Below are positions 48,314 to 64,000 of a stretch of DNA of 64,000 nucleotides, one piece after another. Numbering within the stretch: the first letter of the stretch is position 1; the number at the start of each line of letters is the position of its first letter. Under the pieces are notes generated by a model, which saw nothing but the letters and a program-made list of their open reading frames with translations, was not told the DNA's origin and ran no database searches. The stretch comes from CAVORB01 sp963736235 (GTDB lineage: Bacteria; Pseudomonadota; Gammaproteobacteria; Chromatiales; Chromatiaceae), in NCBI GenBank assembly GCA_963736235.1, contig CAVTOR010000019.1, positions 25,734 to 89,733 on the forward strand. Direction: 5' to 3'. Both the position numbers and the translations under genes were made by a program.

Positions 48314-48376
48314 GCGCGGGCGCTCTGGCGCTCGATTTCTGCGATCGCCGCCGCTGTGCCTCATGGCAGTGGGTGA

Positions 48377-48404
48377 TTGAAAATCGCTCGCGGAGTGCTA
48401 TGGT
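48377..48404 (+). promoter_or_regulatory. Candidate promoter for the TlpA-like gene
   Basis: TTGAAA (48377-48382, 5/6), 16-bp spacer, TATGGT (48399-48404, 4/6). Predicted start near 48411 leaves a 150-nt leader containing a GC hairpin around 48419-48435. It lies in the 248-bp gap after rnhB, suggesting the TlpA-like gene is transcribed separately from the lpx operon. Confidence 0.4.
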
Positions 48405-48561
48405 GCGCGCCCGGATGCCCCGGTGCCGGGGCGTGGAGAGGGGAACATTTCGATCGGATGCTGTCAGACGATGGCAGCGGCGATCAAGCCGCATTGCGAT
48501 GCGGTACGGTAGCAGCGTTGGCCGGATCCTGGATCCTGCGCCGACCCAGTAACGGGGAGAC

Positions 48562-49095
48562 ATGCCAGCAATGAAGACGTTTCTCAGCCTTTTCGCGGTC
48601 GCGCTTTTGTGCGCGGCGGCCGCGCCGAACGCGGCCGAACAGGGCGAACAGACCCTCACGCCGCTGAGCGATCCGACGCAGGCGCCGGAGTTCGATCTGG
48701 AGGACGCGGACGGGAACCGGGTCCGACTGTCGGATTACCGGGGAAAGCCCCTGATCGTGAATTTCTGGGCAACCTGGTGCCCGCCATGCCGCGAGGAGAT
48801 GCCCTCGATGCAGCGGGCCTGGGAGCAACTCTCGCAAGAGGGCATCGGACTGATCGCGATCAACGTGGGCGAGGACGCGGACACCATTTTCCAGTTCACC
48901 GCCGACTATCCGGTGCAGTTTCCGCTCCCCATGGACCTGGATTCCCGGGTGGTCCAGGCCTGGCCGGTGAGGGGTCTGCCCACCACCTTCGTCGTCGATC
49001 CAGAAGGACGGTTTGCCTATCAGGCCGTTGGCGGACGCGAGTGGGACCATCCGGAGCTGCTCGACCAGGTGCGGGCACTCAAGACTAGTCCCTAG
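48562..49095 (+). CDS. TlpA-like periplasmic thiol-disulfide oxidoreductase
   Basis: 177 residues. Signal peptide (KTFLSLFAVALLCAAAAPNA), then APEFDLEDADGNRVRLSDYR, and the thioredoxin active site FWATWCPPCREEMPSMQRAW. The cis-Pro loop is VRGLPTTFVVDPEGRFAYQA. GGGGAG lies 4 nt before the ATG at 48562. The AhpC/TSA-like TlpA/ResA architecture suggests periplasmic thiol reduction, for example in cytochrome c maturation, but the partner is unknown. It interrupts the usual rnhB-dnaE adjacency. Confidence 0.9.
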   Translation: MPAMKTFLSLFAVALLCAAAAPNAAEQGEQTLTPLSDPTQAPEFDLEDADGNRVRLSDYRGKPLIVNFWATWCPPCREEMPSMQRAWEQLSQEGIGLIAINVGEDADTIFQFTADYPVQFPLPMDLDSRVVQAWPVRGLPTTFVVDPEGRFAYQAVGGREWDHPELLDQVRALKTSP

Positions 49096-49209
49096 GTCAG
49101 TAGGCTTCGGGGAAAGGCCGACGGGGCTCCATGGCCGGCCCCGCTAAGGCTACAATGTCCGCCCGAAGCGACCATCTCCGCCAATCCAAGAGCCCCGATC
49201 ACCTTTCTC

Positions 49210-52779
<3,570 letters not shown>

Positions 52780-52852
52780 CCGCCGCCGCGCGGGGAGCCA
52801 TTGGGCGCTCATACTGTCCCCGGGCGTCGATTTTCATTACCATGAGCCGACT

Positions 52853-53810
52853 ATGGATCTGAACTTTCTCGAATTCGAACAACCCATCGCCGAGCTCGAG
52901 GCGAAGATCGAGGAGCTGCGGCTGGTCGGCGACGACACCGAGATCAACATCGAGGAGGAGATCGCCCGGCTGCAGACCAAGAGCCTGTCGCTCACCGAGT
53001 CCATCTTCTCGAACCTCACGCCCTGGCAGATCTCCCAGCTCTCCCGGCATCCGCAGCGGCCCTATCTGCTGGACTACATCAAGCGCATCTTCGACGACTT
53101 CCAGGAACTGCACGGCGACCGTACCTTCGCCGACGATCACGCCATCGTCGGCGGGTTGGCGCGGCTCGATGGGCGCTCGGTGATGATCATCGGCCACCAG
53201 AAGGGGCGGGACACCAAGGAGAAGATGCACCGCAACTTCGGCATGCCGCGCCCGGAGGGCTACCGCAAGGCCTTGCGGCTGATGGAGCTCGCCGAGCGCT
53301 TCCGCCTTCCGATCCTGACCTTCATCGACACCCCCGGCGCTTATCCCGGGGTGGGAGCCGAGGAGCGCGGGCAGAGCGAGGCCATCGCCCGCAACCTCCA
53401 GGTGATGGCCCACCTGCGGACCCCGATCATCTGCACCGTGGTCGGCGAGGGCGGCTCCGGCGGCGCGCTCGCGATCGGCGTGGGCGACCGAGTCCTGATG
53501 CTCCAGTACAGCACCTACTCGGTGATCTCGCCCGAGGGCTGCGCCTCCATCCTGTGGAAGAGCGCCGACAAGGCCCAGCTCGCCGCCGAGGCCATGGCCA
53601 TCACCTCCGACAAGCTCTTGGATCAGGGGCTGATCGACGACATCGTTCCGGAGCCCCTGGGCGGCGCGCACCGCAAGCCTGACACGATGGCCGCAACCCT
53701 CAAGCAGTCGCTGTTAAGGCATCTGGACGACATCCGGGACGTGGATCATGGATGAGCTTCTGGCCAAGCGGTACGCGCGCGTCATGGGTTCTGGCAGGTA
53801 CAAGGAATAG
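52853..53810 (+). CDS. accA: Acetyl-CoA carboxylase carboxyltransferase subunit alpha (frameshift at the end)
   Basis: About 318 residues: MDLNFLEFEQPIAELEAKIE, LHGDRTFADDHAIVGGLARL, LTFIDTPGAYPGVGAEERGQ and VGEGGSGGALAIGVGDRVLM. As written the frame stops at 53755, but removing one base near 53747 gives the family C-terminus MDELLAKRYARVMGSGRYKE and a TAG at 53808-53810, so I extend it. Carboxyltransferase half of the first fatty-acid step, with AccD encoded elsewhere. Confidence 0.95.
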
Positions 53811-53835
53811 ATGCTCTACCGCGGGTGACCCCACT

Positions 53836-55225
53836 ATGCCCGCGTTCTCGCCCGAACGCCTGCTTCCCCTTCTGAGCTCGTTCGTGCAGTGCGAACGTCT
53901 GCTGGATCGCCTATAGCGGCGGCATGGATTCGGAGGTCCTGCTGCATGCTGCCAGCGTGCTCCGCGATCGAATCGCCCCCGAGATCCGGGCTGTCCATGT
54001 CGACCATGGTCTTCACCGCGATTCGGCGAACTGGGCCGAGCACTGCCGCCAGCGCTGCGAATGGCTCGGGGTGCCGATCCGAGTGCTTCGGGTCGATGCC
54101 GCCGCCGGACGCGGCGAGAGCCCCGAGGCGGCGGCGCGTGCGGCGCGCTATGACACCCTGGCCTCGCTGCTCATGCCCGGCGACTTGTTGCTCACCGCCC
54201 ATCACCAGGACGACCAGGCGGAGACCCTGCTGCTTGCCCTGATGCGGGGCAGCGGCCTCAAGGGGCTCGCCGGGATGCCAGCGGTCACCGACCTCGCTGC
54301 GGGTCATCTGGTGCGCCCGCTGCTCGGATTCCGCCGCGCGGAGCTGCGCGATTACGCGGAGTCGGTTGGCCTGGACTGGATCGAGGACCCGGGCAATCAG
54401 AACCAGGGTCTCGACCGCAACTTCCTGCGTCACCGCGTGCTGCCCCTGCTCGCCGAGCGCTGGCCCGCCTGCACGGCTACGATTGCACGCTCCGCAGGTC
54501 ACTGCGCGGAGGGACAGGGTCTGATCGACAGGATCGCTGAGCGCGAGCTCGAGGCCCTCGCAGGCACGCGTGCGGGGACCTTATCGGTTTCACGGTTACG
54601 CGCGCTTGATTCCCCCCTCTGCAGGGTAGTGTTGCGGCATTGGATCTCGGAGCGCGGGTTCAGTCCGCCCGATGCCAGGCATCTTCAAAGGATCATGACA
54701 GAGGTTTTGAACGCCCGGCCCGACGCCGGCCCTCTGGTCGCCTGGACAGGATGCGGGGTGCGGCGCTACCGGGACGACCTCTACGCCATGGAACCCCTAC
54801 CTCCTACACCCGTGTCGGAACCCATCCCCTGGCGTACGCAAGGATTGGTGTTGCCGTCGGGGCTTGGTCAGCTGGTGTTGGTTGATATGGACGGAAACGG
54901 CTTAGGCCCGGATCAGATCGCGTTCTCGGGTTTGGATGTGCGGTTCGGGGTAACCGGCCTGTCCCTCCGACCGAAGGACAACCCGCACCGCCGCCCATTG
55001 CGGAAGCTCTTTCAGGAAGCCGGTGTGCCACCGTGGCGGCGTCAATTTGTCCCCTTGATCTTCCAGTGCGGGCAACTGGCCGCGGTAGCGGGCCTTGACG
55101 GCTGCGAGGCGTTCGCTGCGGATGCCGCACCGGCCATGCGCGTACTTTGGCTAGATACGCCTGACTGGCTCCGGTCGCGTCCGCTCGAAAGACCGCTACC
55201 TGAAGCAGTCGACGACGATCGTTAG
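53836..55225 (+). CDS. tilS: tRNA(Ile)-lysidine synthase (one frameshift)
   Basis: About 462 residues. Start MPAFSPERLLPLLSS at 53836, then a break near 53900 before the PP-loop IAYSGGMDSEVLLHAASVLR. Further motifs: HVDHGLHRDSANWAEHCRQR, LLTAHHQDDQAETLLLALMR, and RNFLRHRVLPLLAERWPACT. The C-terminal TilS domain has KLFQEAGVPPWRRQFVPLIF. Modifies C34 of the AUA-decoding tRNA(Ile) to lysidine; essential. Follows accA, as in other gammaproteobacteria, and converges on the thioredoxin gene with a 4-bp stop overlap. Confidence 0.94.
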
Positions 55226-56085
55226 TAAAGCGCGTTGAGCATGCTCGCCCGGTAGCGCGAGACCAGATCTCCCTCGCCGCCCAGCATGTCGAAGATCATG
55301 AGCATGCCCTTTCGGGCGGCGTCGTCACCATAGGCGCGGTCCCTCTTGAGGAGCTCGAGAAGCTGCTCTAGTGCCCCTTCGAAATCACCGCTGGTCGCTC
55401 GGTGCGTCGCGAGCTGGTAGCGGGCCTCGCTGTCGGCCGGGTCGGCCTTGATCCGGTCCCTGAGCACGTCCTCGGGCGGAGCGTCCTGGAGTAGGGCGGC
55501 GAAGCTCACCTGGCCCTTGAGGGCGGCGACCTCCGGATCGCTGACGAGCTCCAGGGGCAGGCGCTGGAGCATTTCCTCCGCGCCGGCAATGTCCCCAGAC
55601 GCCGCTTTCAGACTTGCCTCCGCCAGAACCAGCCGAGGATTCTCCGAATTCGTGGTGCGCGCCTGCTCCAGCAGGCTTGCCGCTCCGTCCAGGTTTCCGG
55701 CGGTCAGCAGACCTTGGAAACGGGCCAGCACCTGGTCGGACTCCCTGGGAAGATGGCGCTCGAGGAAGTCCCGGATCTGGGGTTCCGGGAGCGCGCCCAT
55801 GAACTGGTCGACGGGCTGCCCGTCTTTGAACAGCTGCACCGTCGGCAGGCTGCGAATGCCGAACTGCATGGCCAGCTCGCGCTCCTCCTCGGTGTTGACC
55901 TTGGCGACGATGAGCTTGCCGGCGTATTCGTCCGCCAGCTTCGCGAGGAGGGGCATCAGCATGCGGCACGGGGCGCACCAGTCGGCCCAGAAGTCGACCA
56001 GGATCGGGCGCTCGCGCGAGCCCTCGATGACGACCTCGTTGAATGTCTCCGCGGTGACCTTGACGACGTAAGGTGACTCGGCCAT
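55222..56085 (-). CDS. CnoX/YbbN-like thioredoxin with C-terminal TPR-like region
   Basis: 287 residues. Thioredoxin domain with a complete active site, VDFWADWCAPCRMLMPLLAK, and cis-Pro loop IRSLPTVQLFKDGQPVDQFM. The remaining 170 residues are helical repeats (ARFQGLLTAGNLDGAASLLE, ADSEARYQLATHRATSGDFE), the CnoX/YbbN layout. E. coli CnoX lacks the redox CxxC; this one keeps it, so it may combine redox activity with chaperone holdase activity. ATG at 56085 is preferred over 56091 because GGGAG is then 6 nt upstream instead of directly abutting. Confidence 0.9.
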   Translation of the reverse strand: MAESPYVVKVTAETFNEVVIEGSRERPILVDFWADWCAPCRMLMPLLAKLADEYAGKLIVAKVNTEEERELAMQFGIRSLPTVQLFKDGQPVDQFMGALPEPQIRDFLERHLPRESDQVLARFQGLLTAGNLDGAASLLEQARTTNSENPRLVLAEASLKAASGDIAGAEEMLQRLPLELVSDPEVAALKGQVSFAALLQDAPPEDVLRDRIKADPADSEARYQLATHRATSGDFEGALEQLLELLKRDRAYGDDAARKGMLMIFDMLGGEGDLVSRYRASMLNALY

Positions 56086-56113
56086 GTCCATCTCCCGCTG
56101 CTGCTTGTAAACA

Positions 56114-56141
56114 ACTCTAAAGCCCGTAAATAAGTGTGCAA
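56114..56141 (-). promoter_or_regulatory. Candidate promoter for the CnoX-like gene
   Basis: Minus strand TTGCAC (56141-56136, 4/6), 16-bp spacer, TAGAGT (56119-56114, 4/6), in an AT-rich patch of the 136-bp divergent gap with trxC. Predicted leader about 22 nt. Confidence 0.35.
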
Positions 56142-56221
56142 ATAGACCGATTCAAGGCACTCCGTGGCGAGCGGCCGGCCGGCAGCCGAGCGCTCCGGAA
56201 GTGCGGGGCAAGGAGAACGAA

Positions 56222-56656
56222 ATGACAGAGTCTTCGCATGTTGTGTGCCCGGGCTGCGACGCGGTGAACCGTGTCCCCGAGGAGCGTCTCGGGCAAGGGG
56301 CGAAGTGCGGCAAATGTCATGCCGCGCTGTTCGCGGGGCACCCTCTGTCTTTGGACGAGCGGCGCTTCGGGCAACACCTGGCCCGCAGCGATCTGCCGCT
56401 GGTGGTGGACTTCTGGGCGCCCTGGTGCGGCCCCTGTCGGGTGATGGCCCCGGCCTTCGAGCGGGCGGCGCAACAGGTCGAGCCCCGTGCGCGCCTGATC
56501 AAGGTGAACACCGAGGAGGCCCAGGGACTGGCCAGCCGGATGGGCATCCGCAGCATTCCCACGCTGATGGTATTCAGCAAGGGTCGCGAGATTGCGCGCA
56601 CGTCCGGGGCCATGGATGCGGGTGCGCTGGTGGGGTGGATCCGGCAGCATCTGTGA
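56222..56656 (+). CDS. trxC: Thioredoxin 2 with N-terminal zinc finger
   Basis: 144 residues. N-terminal zinc-binding CxxC pairs (VVCPGCDAVNRVPEERLGQG and AKCGKCHAALF), then thioredoxin active site VDFWAPWCGPCRVMAPAFER and cis-Pro loop IRSIPTLMVFSKGREIARTS. AAGGAG lies 6 nt before the ATG. Cytosolic disulfide reductase; in E. coli trxC responds to oxidative stress. Divergent from the CnoX-like gene. Confidence 0.95.
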   Translation: MTESSHVVCPGCDAVNRVPEERLGQGAKCGKCHAALFAGHPLSLDERRFGQHLARSDLPLVVDFWAPWCGPCRVMAPAFERAAQQVEPRARLIKVNTEEAQGLASRMGIRSIPTLMVFSKGREIARTSGAMDAGALVGWIRQHL

Positions 56657-56995
56657 GAGCGGAAGGAGGGTTCGGGTTGTCGAACGCGCTTCCGGATCGT
56701 CCCGCGTGGACAGGGCGCGGGGGTTACTTTAGAATTTCGGCGGGTTAGGGCATCCACACACCCCACCCCCGCTTGTCTCTGCCCGCTGCCGCGGGCAATG
56801 GCGCAGCGTCTATCTCACACCGCCGTATACCGTGAAAGCGCGCCCGGCGCGCGTCTCGGTCTCCCGCAACGCTGGCAACAGGCGGGGCCGCCCTGATGTG
56901 CGGACGCGAGCGGATCGGGCGAGGCCGCGTTGTTGAGAGCCGAGAGATCATTCAGCGTGGCAGCCGCGCCACGACCGCTTGCATCGGAGAGACCC
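56657..56995. other. carA upstream region with promoter and structured leader
   Basis: 339 bp with no supported gene. It has a good sigma-70 promoter at 56707-56735 (separate entry). The predicted 254-nt leader contains two perfect GC hairpins: GCCCGC-TGCC-GCGGGC (56781-56796) and GCGCGC-CCG-GCGCGC (56838-56852). Neither is followed by a T run. Confidence 0.5.
56707..56735 (+). promoter_or_regulatory. Candidate sigma-70 promoter for carAB
   Basis: TGGACA (56707-56712, 5/6), spacer of exactly 17 bp, TAGAAT (56730-56735, 5/6). Predicted start near 56742. This is the best promoter match I found in the window and lies directly upstream of carA with no intervening gene. Confidence 0.6.
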
Positions 56996-58140
56996 TTGAG
57001 AAAACCCGCAGTTCTGGTGCTGGAGGACGGGTCAGTCTTCCGCGGAGTGTCCATCGGCGCTGAGGGCGAAAGCGTCGGCGAGGTGGTGTTCAACACCGCC
57101 ATGTCCGGGTACCAGGAGATCCTCACCGACCCCTCCTACCGCAAGCAGCTGGTGACCCTGACTTATCCCCACATCGGCAACACGGGCGCCAACGACGACG
57201 ACGAGGAGTCGTCCCGGGTCCACGCCGCCGGGCTGATCATCCGCGATCTCCCGCCTGCGGGCCAGCAACTGGCGCATGAAGGAGTCCCTGGACGGGTATC
57301 TGGCCCGGAACGGCGTGGTTGCCATCGCCGGCATCGACACCCGCCGGCTGACCCGTATTCTGCGCGAGAAGGGGGCGCAGAACGGCTGCGTTCAGGCCGG
57401 AGACGGGCTGGACGAGGACGCCGCGCTGCACGGCGCCCGGGCCTTTCCCGGGCTCAAGGGCATGGATCTGGCCAGGGAGGTCAGCACCCACAACCCCTAC
57501 GAGTGGGCGCAGGGCGTATGGACCCTGGAGGGCGGCATCCCGGCGGCCCGGCACCCGGTCGACGAGCGCCTGCCCCATCACGTGGTCGCCTACGATTACG
57601 GCATCAAGCGCAACATCCTGCGCATGCTGGTGGAGCGCGGCTGCCGGGTGACGGTGGTGCCGGCGCAGCTGCCCGCCTCGGAGGTCCTGGCGCTGGAGCC
57701 CGACGGCGTGTTCCTGTCCAACGGCCCGGGAGATCCGGAGCCCTGCGACTACGCGATTGCCGCCATCCGGGAGCTCCTGGACACGGGGACGCCCATGTTC
57801 GGCATCTGTCTGGGCCATCAGCTTCTCGGCCTGGCCTGCGGCGCCCGCACCCTGAAGATGAAGTTCGGCCACCATGGCGCCAACCACCCGGTGGTCGGAT
57901 CTAGCGAGCGGCCGGGTCATGATCAGCAGCCAGAACCACGGCTTCGCGGTGGACGAGGAGAGCCTGCCCGAGCAGGTCCACGCGACCCATCGCTCCCTGT
58001 TCGACGGCTCGCTGCAGGGTATCCACCACGGGGAGCGGCCGGCCTTCGGCTTTCAGGGCCATCCCGAGGCAAGCCCGGGTCCGCACGACGTGGCACCGGT
58101 CTTCGACCACTTCATCGACCTGATCCGTGAGCACAAGTAA
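56996..58140 (+). CDS. carA: Carbamoyl-phosphate synthase small subunit (two frameshifts)
   Basis: About 381 residues. TTG start at 56996 with GGAGAGA 6 nt upstream: RKPAVLVLEDGSVFRGVSIG. Segments: EVVFNTAMSGYQEILTDPSY, YLARNGVVAIAGIDTRRLTR, and the class I glutaminase MFGICLGHQLLGLACGARTL with catalytic Cys, plus FGFQGHPEASPGPHDVAPVF with His and Glu. Breaks near 57255 and 57895 hide the start of NWRMKESLDG and SGRVMISSQNHGFAVDEES. Supplies ammonia from glutamine to CarB. Confidence 0.95.
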
Positions 58141-58232
58141 TGAACCGGAAAGACGCGGTGACGGCGGCGTCATGTACATAATGGGCTGTTCCTTTTTCTC
58201 CGCGTCCTCTGCGCCCCGGCGGTTTTCGTCAC

Positions 58233-61438
<3,206 letters not shown>

Positions 61439-61543
61439 GCGGGGCTTGGCCCCCGCCGGGAACGGCAGTATCTTCACAAGCCAAAGCAGCAGGCCCGTGC
61501 AAGCGGGACCTCGACACGACTCAGTTCCAGGAGGAAGTCCGCC

Positions 61544-62020
61544 ATGAGCAAAGTCCCGCTGACCATCGGGGGCGCGGAAAAGCTGCGCACGGAGCTCGAA
61601 CGCCTCAAGCGCGTCGAGCGCCCGCGCATGATCGAGGCCATCGCCGAGGCGAGGGCCCATGGCGACCTGAAAGAGAACGCCGAGTATCACGCCGCCCGCG
61701 AGCGGCAGGGCTTCGTCGAGGGCCGGATCAAGGATCTCGAGGGGAAGCTCTCCCACGCCCAGGTGATCGATGTCACCAAGGTCCACGCCAACGGCAGGGT
61801 CGTCTTCGGCGCCACGGTGGATGTGCTGGAACTCGAGGATGACTCGGAGCACACCTTCCAGATCGTCGGAGACGACGAGGCGGATACCAAGAACGGGCTG
61901 ATCTCCGTGAGCTCGCCGATCGCGCGCGCCCTGATCGGCAAGGAGGCGGGGGAGATCGCCGCCGTTGAGACGCCGGGCGGTCTGCGCGAGTTCGAGATCC
62001 TGGAAGTGCGCTACGTCTAG
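61544..62020 (+). CDS. greA: Transcription elongation factor GreA
   Basis: 158 residues. N-terminal coiled coil (GAEKLRTELERLKRVERPRM, ARAHGDLKENAEYHAARERQ with the acidic tip), then the FKBP-like C-terminal domain (NGLISVSSPIARALIGKEAG). AGGAGGA lies 8 nt before the ATG. Rescues backtracked RNA polymerase. Follows carB, a common gammaproteobacterial order. Confidence 0.97.
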   Translation: MSKVPLTIGGAEKLRTELERLKRVERPRMIEAIAEARAHGDLKENAEYHAARERQGFVEGRIKDLEGKLSHAQVIDVTKVHANGRVVFGATVDVLELEDDSEHTFQIVGDDEADTKNGLISVSSPIARALIGKEAGEIAAVETPGGLREFEILEVRYV

Positions 62021-62148
62021 CTCGCCGATTCCGGAGAGCACGAGAATCGAATCGGTTGCGCCGAGATAGGGTCACGTCCAGTGGGCCGGAACGCGAGAGA
62101 CCCGGCTCCAAACCCCCGGCCGTGATCGGCAGCTGTTTTCGCCCTATC

Positions 62149-63885
62149 ATGCCGCACAAGCAACTGACCTTCCGTGCGATTGTCACCGGGATGTTTCTGG
62201 GTGCCATTCTCACGCCCTGTAACGTCTACTCGGGGCTCAAGATCGGCTGGTCCTTCAACGTCTCCATCATCGCCATTCTGATTGCCTCGGGCTTCTGGGC
62301 CCTGCTCGCCCGCTTCGAGCTGGGTCGGGAGTTTGCGCGCGGGGAAGGCAACATCGCCCAGACGACGGCGTCCTCGTCCGCCAATATCATCTCCGGCGGT
62401 CTGGTGGCGCCGATTCCGGCCCTGGCCATGCTCTCTGGAACGAACCTGCCACCGGCGCAGCTGATCGCCTGGGTGTTCGCCGTGAGCTTTCTGGGAATCT
62501 GGGTCGCCTGGTACCTGCGGGAGTCGCTGATCCTGCGCTCGGGTCTCCCCTTTCCGACCGGCCGGGCGACAGCGGAGACCCTGATGGAGGTCTTCGATCG
62601 CGGTCGCGAGGCGGCGCTCAAGCTGCGGGTGCTGCTTGCGAGCGCTGCCCTGTCCGGCGCGCTCAAGTGGATCGACACCGGCGTGGCCAGTTTGCGCCGG
62701 CCGGGATTCGGTTTTCAGCTACCGGTCCTCGGCAAGGTCTCGGCCCTTGGGGGCATCAGCGCGAAGAACCTAACCTTCGCCCTCGACCCCTCGCTGATGC
62801 TGGCGGGTTTCGGAGCCATCATCGGCTTCCGCGCCGGCGTCTCGCTCCTGCTCGGCGGCATTCTCGCCTGGGGTGTGCTCGGTCCCTGGGGCCTCTATGA
62901 AGGCTTCGTGGCGGCGGGACCGGACGACCCGGATGCCAGCTGGTTCGCCACCATGATCGAATGGCTGCTGTGGCCAGGGGTCGCGCTGATGGTCGCTTCC
63001 GCCTTGACCAAGTTCCTGCTTCACGCGTCGGCGCACTGGCGCGCCGCGGGCTCCATGCGCGGTCTGGAATCCAGCGACGGAGGCGCATTCGCGCGCCTGG
63101 CCGGCCTGTGCGTGGGAAGTGGCTTGGTGGTCGTCGCCCAGGTGGCGATCTTCGGCATCCATTGGGCGATCGCGGTGGTGGCCGTTCCGATCGCCTTTCT
63201 CCTGGCGATGGTGGCCTCGCGCGTCGTCGGCGAGACGGGAATCCCGCCCATCGGCGCGATCGGCAAGGTGTCGCAGCTGAGCACCGGCATTACCGCGCCG
63301 GGGGAGATGACCGCCAACCTAATCGGCGCCAACGTGGCCGGCGGCGCGGCGGGACAGAGCGCAGACCTCCTGAACGACTTCAAGGTCGGGCATGCCATCG
63401 GCACTCCGCCGCAGCCGCAGGTCGTCGCGCAGTTCTTCGGCATCCTCACGGGCAGCCTGGTCGGGAGCCTGGTCTATCTGCGGCTGGTGCCGGAGCCGGC
63501 GCGCATGCTCATCACCGAGGAGTGGCCAGCTCCCGCGGTTGCCACCTGGAAGGTGGTGGCCGAGACCTTGAGCGCAGGCTTCGGCTCGGTGCCGGGAAGC
63601 GCGCTCTGGGCGGTCGCGATCGCCTCCGCCGTAGGGGTCTCCCTGTCGGTGGTGGAGCACCGCCGCGGTCCCCACTGGCTGCCGAGCCTGCCTGCGTTCG
63701 GCCTTGCGATGGTCATCCCCGCCTCGCTGTCCTTCACAATGTTTTTCGGCAGCCTGATCGCATGCGCGATGGAGCGTTGGCGACCGACCCTGGCGCAGCG
63801 GTTCGTGGTGGCGGCCGCCTCCGGGCTGATCGCCGGCGAGAGCCTGATTGGCGTTGCTCGCGCCCTGATGGGGGTGCTCCGCTAG
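62149..63885 (+). CDS. OPT-family oligopeptide transporter
   Basis: 578 residues from MPHKQLTFRAIVTGMFLGAI, with 14 or more hydrophobic segments. GMFLGAILTPCNVYSGLKIG, GNIAQTTASSSANIISGGLV, LRSGLPFPTGRATAETLMEV and VGETGIPPIGAIGKVSQLST are typical of bacterial OPT proteins. The frame is open from 62056; ATG at 62149 is chosen at the start of conservation, though no strong ribosome-binding site precedes it. Likely imports small peptides or metal-ligand complexes by proton symport; substrate unknown. Confidence 0.9.
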   Translation: MPHKQLTFRAIVTGMFLGAILTPCNVYSGLKIGWSFNVSIIAILIASGFWALLARFELGREFARGEGNIAQTTASSSANIISGGLVAPIPALAMLSGTNLPPAQLIAWVFAVSFLGIWVAWYLRESLILRSGLPFPTGRATAETLMEVFDRGREAALKLRVLLASAALSGALKWIDTGVASLRRPGFGFQLPVLGKVSALGGISAKNLTFALDPSLMLAGFGAIIGFRAGVSLLLGGILAWGVLGPWGLYEGFVAAGPDDPDASWFATMIEWLLWPGVALMVASALTKFLLHASAHWRAAGSMRGLESSDGGAFARLAGLCVGSGLVVVAQVAIFGIHWAIAVVAVPIAFLLAMVASRVVGETGIPPIGAIGKVSQLSTGITAPGEMTANLIGANVAGGAAGQSADLLNDFKVGHAIGTPPQPQVVAQFFGILTGSLVGSLVYLRLVPEPARMLITEEWPAPAVATWKVVAETLSAGFGSVPGSALWAVAIASAVGVSLSVVEHRRGPHWLPSLPAFGLAMVIPASLSFTMFFGSLIACAMERWRPTLAQRFVVAAASGLIAGESLIGVARALMGVLR

Positions 63886-64000
63886 GGGAAGGGGCTGGGC
63901 GCCCGCCGATAGAGGCGCGGACGTCAGGGAAGCGTGACGCAGATCGGGACCCCTTTTGATCGACGCGGCGCCATGGCGACTGGCAATTATATTTCAAGAG

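Overview
The window is high-GC, gene-dense chromosomal DNA from a gammaproteobacterium. The evidence is gene order. It carries rpsB-tsf-pyrH-frr-uppS-cdsA-dxr-rseP-bamA-skp-lpxD-fabZ-lpxA-lpxB-rnhB-(tlpA)-dnaE-accA-tilS, map-glnD-dapC-dapD-yffB-dapE, and carA-carB-greA. The lipid A, BAM and RseP genes show an outer membrane. The seven-subunit Mrp antiporter fits a saline or alkaline niche, and a Chromatiales/Ectothiorhodospiraceae-like organism is my guess, not a demonstrated placement. I see no rRNA, tRNA, CRISPR array, transposase, integrase or phage gene.

Layout. 1-605: partial LON substrate-binding-domain protein (-). 811-1357: MoCo-carrier/SLOG-like protein (+). 1381-7136: Mrp Na+/H+ antiporter operon mrpAB-C-D-E-F-G (-), chained by start/stop overlaps. 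7515-11902: two-gene RND efflux system (+). 12151-18371: DUF2934/histone H1-like protein, arfB, DUF4340 protein, a fused GldF/GldG permease and its ATPase (all -). 18701-23324: helix-hairpin-helix protein with a lysine tail, then a very large membrane protein that looks internally duplicated (+). 23335-28249: ilvA, dapE, arsC-like, dapD, dapC (-). 28351-28809: VOC protein (+). 28877-33267: secreted hypothetical, glnD, map (-). 33751-55225: the long translation / isoprenoid / envelope / lipid A / replication cluster (+). 55222-56656: a divergent thioredoxin pair. 56996-63885: carA, carB, greA and an OPT-family transporter (+).

The genes work together in recognisable blocks. The dap genes make meso-diaminopimelate for peptidoglycan and lysine. 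UppS, CdsA, Dxr and the Lpx/FabZ enzymes supply undecaprenyl phosphate, CDP-diacylglycerol, isoprenoids and lipid A. RseP, BamA and Skp handle envelope stress and outer-membrane protein assembly. CarAB supplies carbamoyl phosphate for pyrimidines and arginine, and PyrH works further down the pyrimidine route.

Sequence quality matters when using this annotation. About half of the genes in 1-11 kb, and nearly every gene in 35.2-43.1 kb, are broken by single-base indels, mostly one extra base. The breaks fall in essential genes whose conserved motifs resume in the next frame. I read them as sequence errors and give each gene as one CDS spanning all frames. By contrast 11.9-35.2 kb is clean over more than 20 kb. 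The least-explained part is 12-23.3 kb: the GldA/GldFG/DUF4340 locus, two small proteins with basic low-complexity regions, and the duplicated giant membrane protein.
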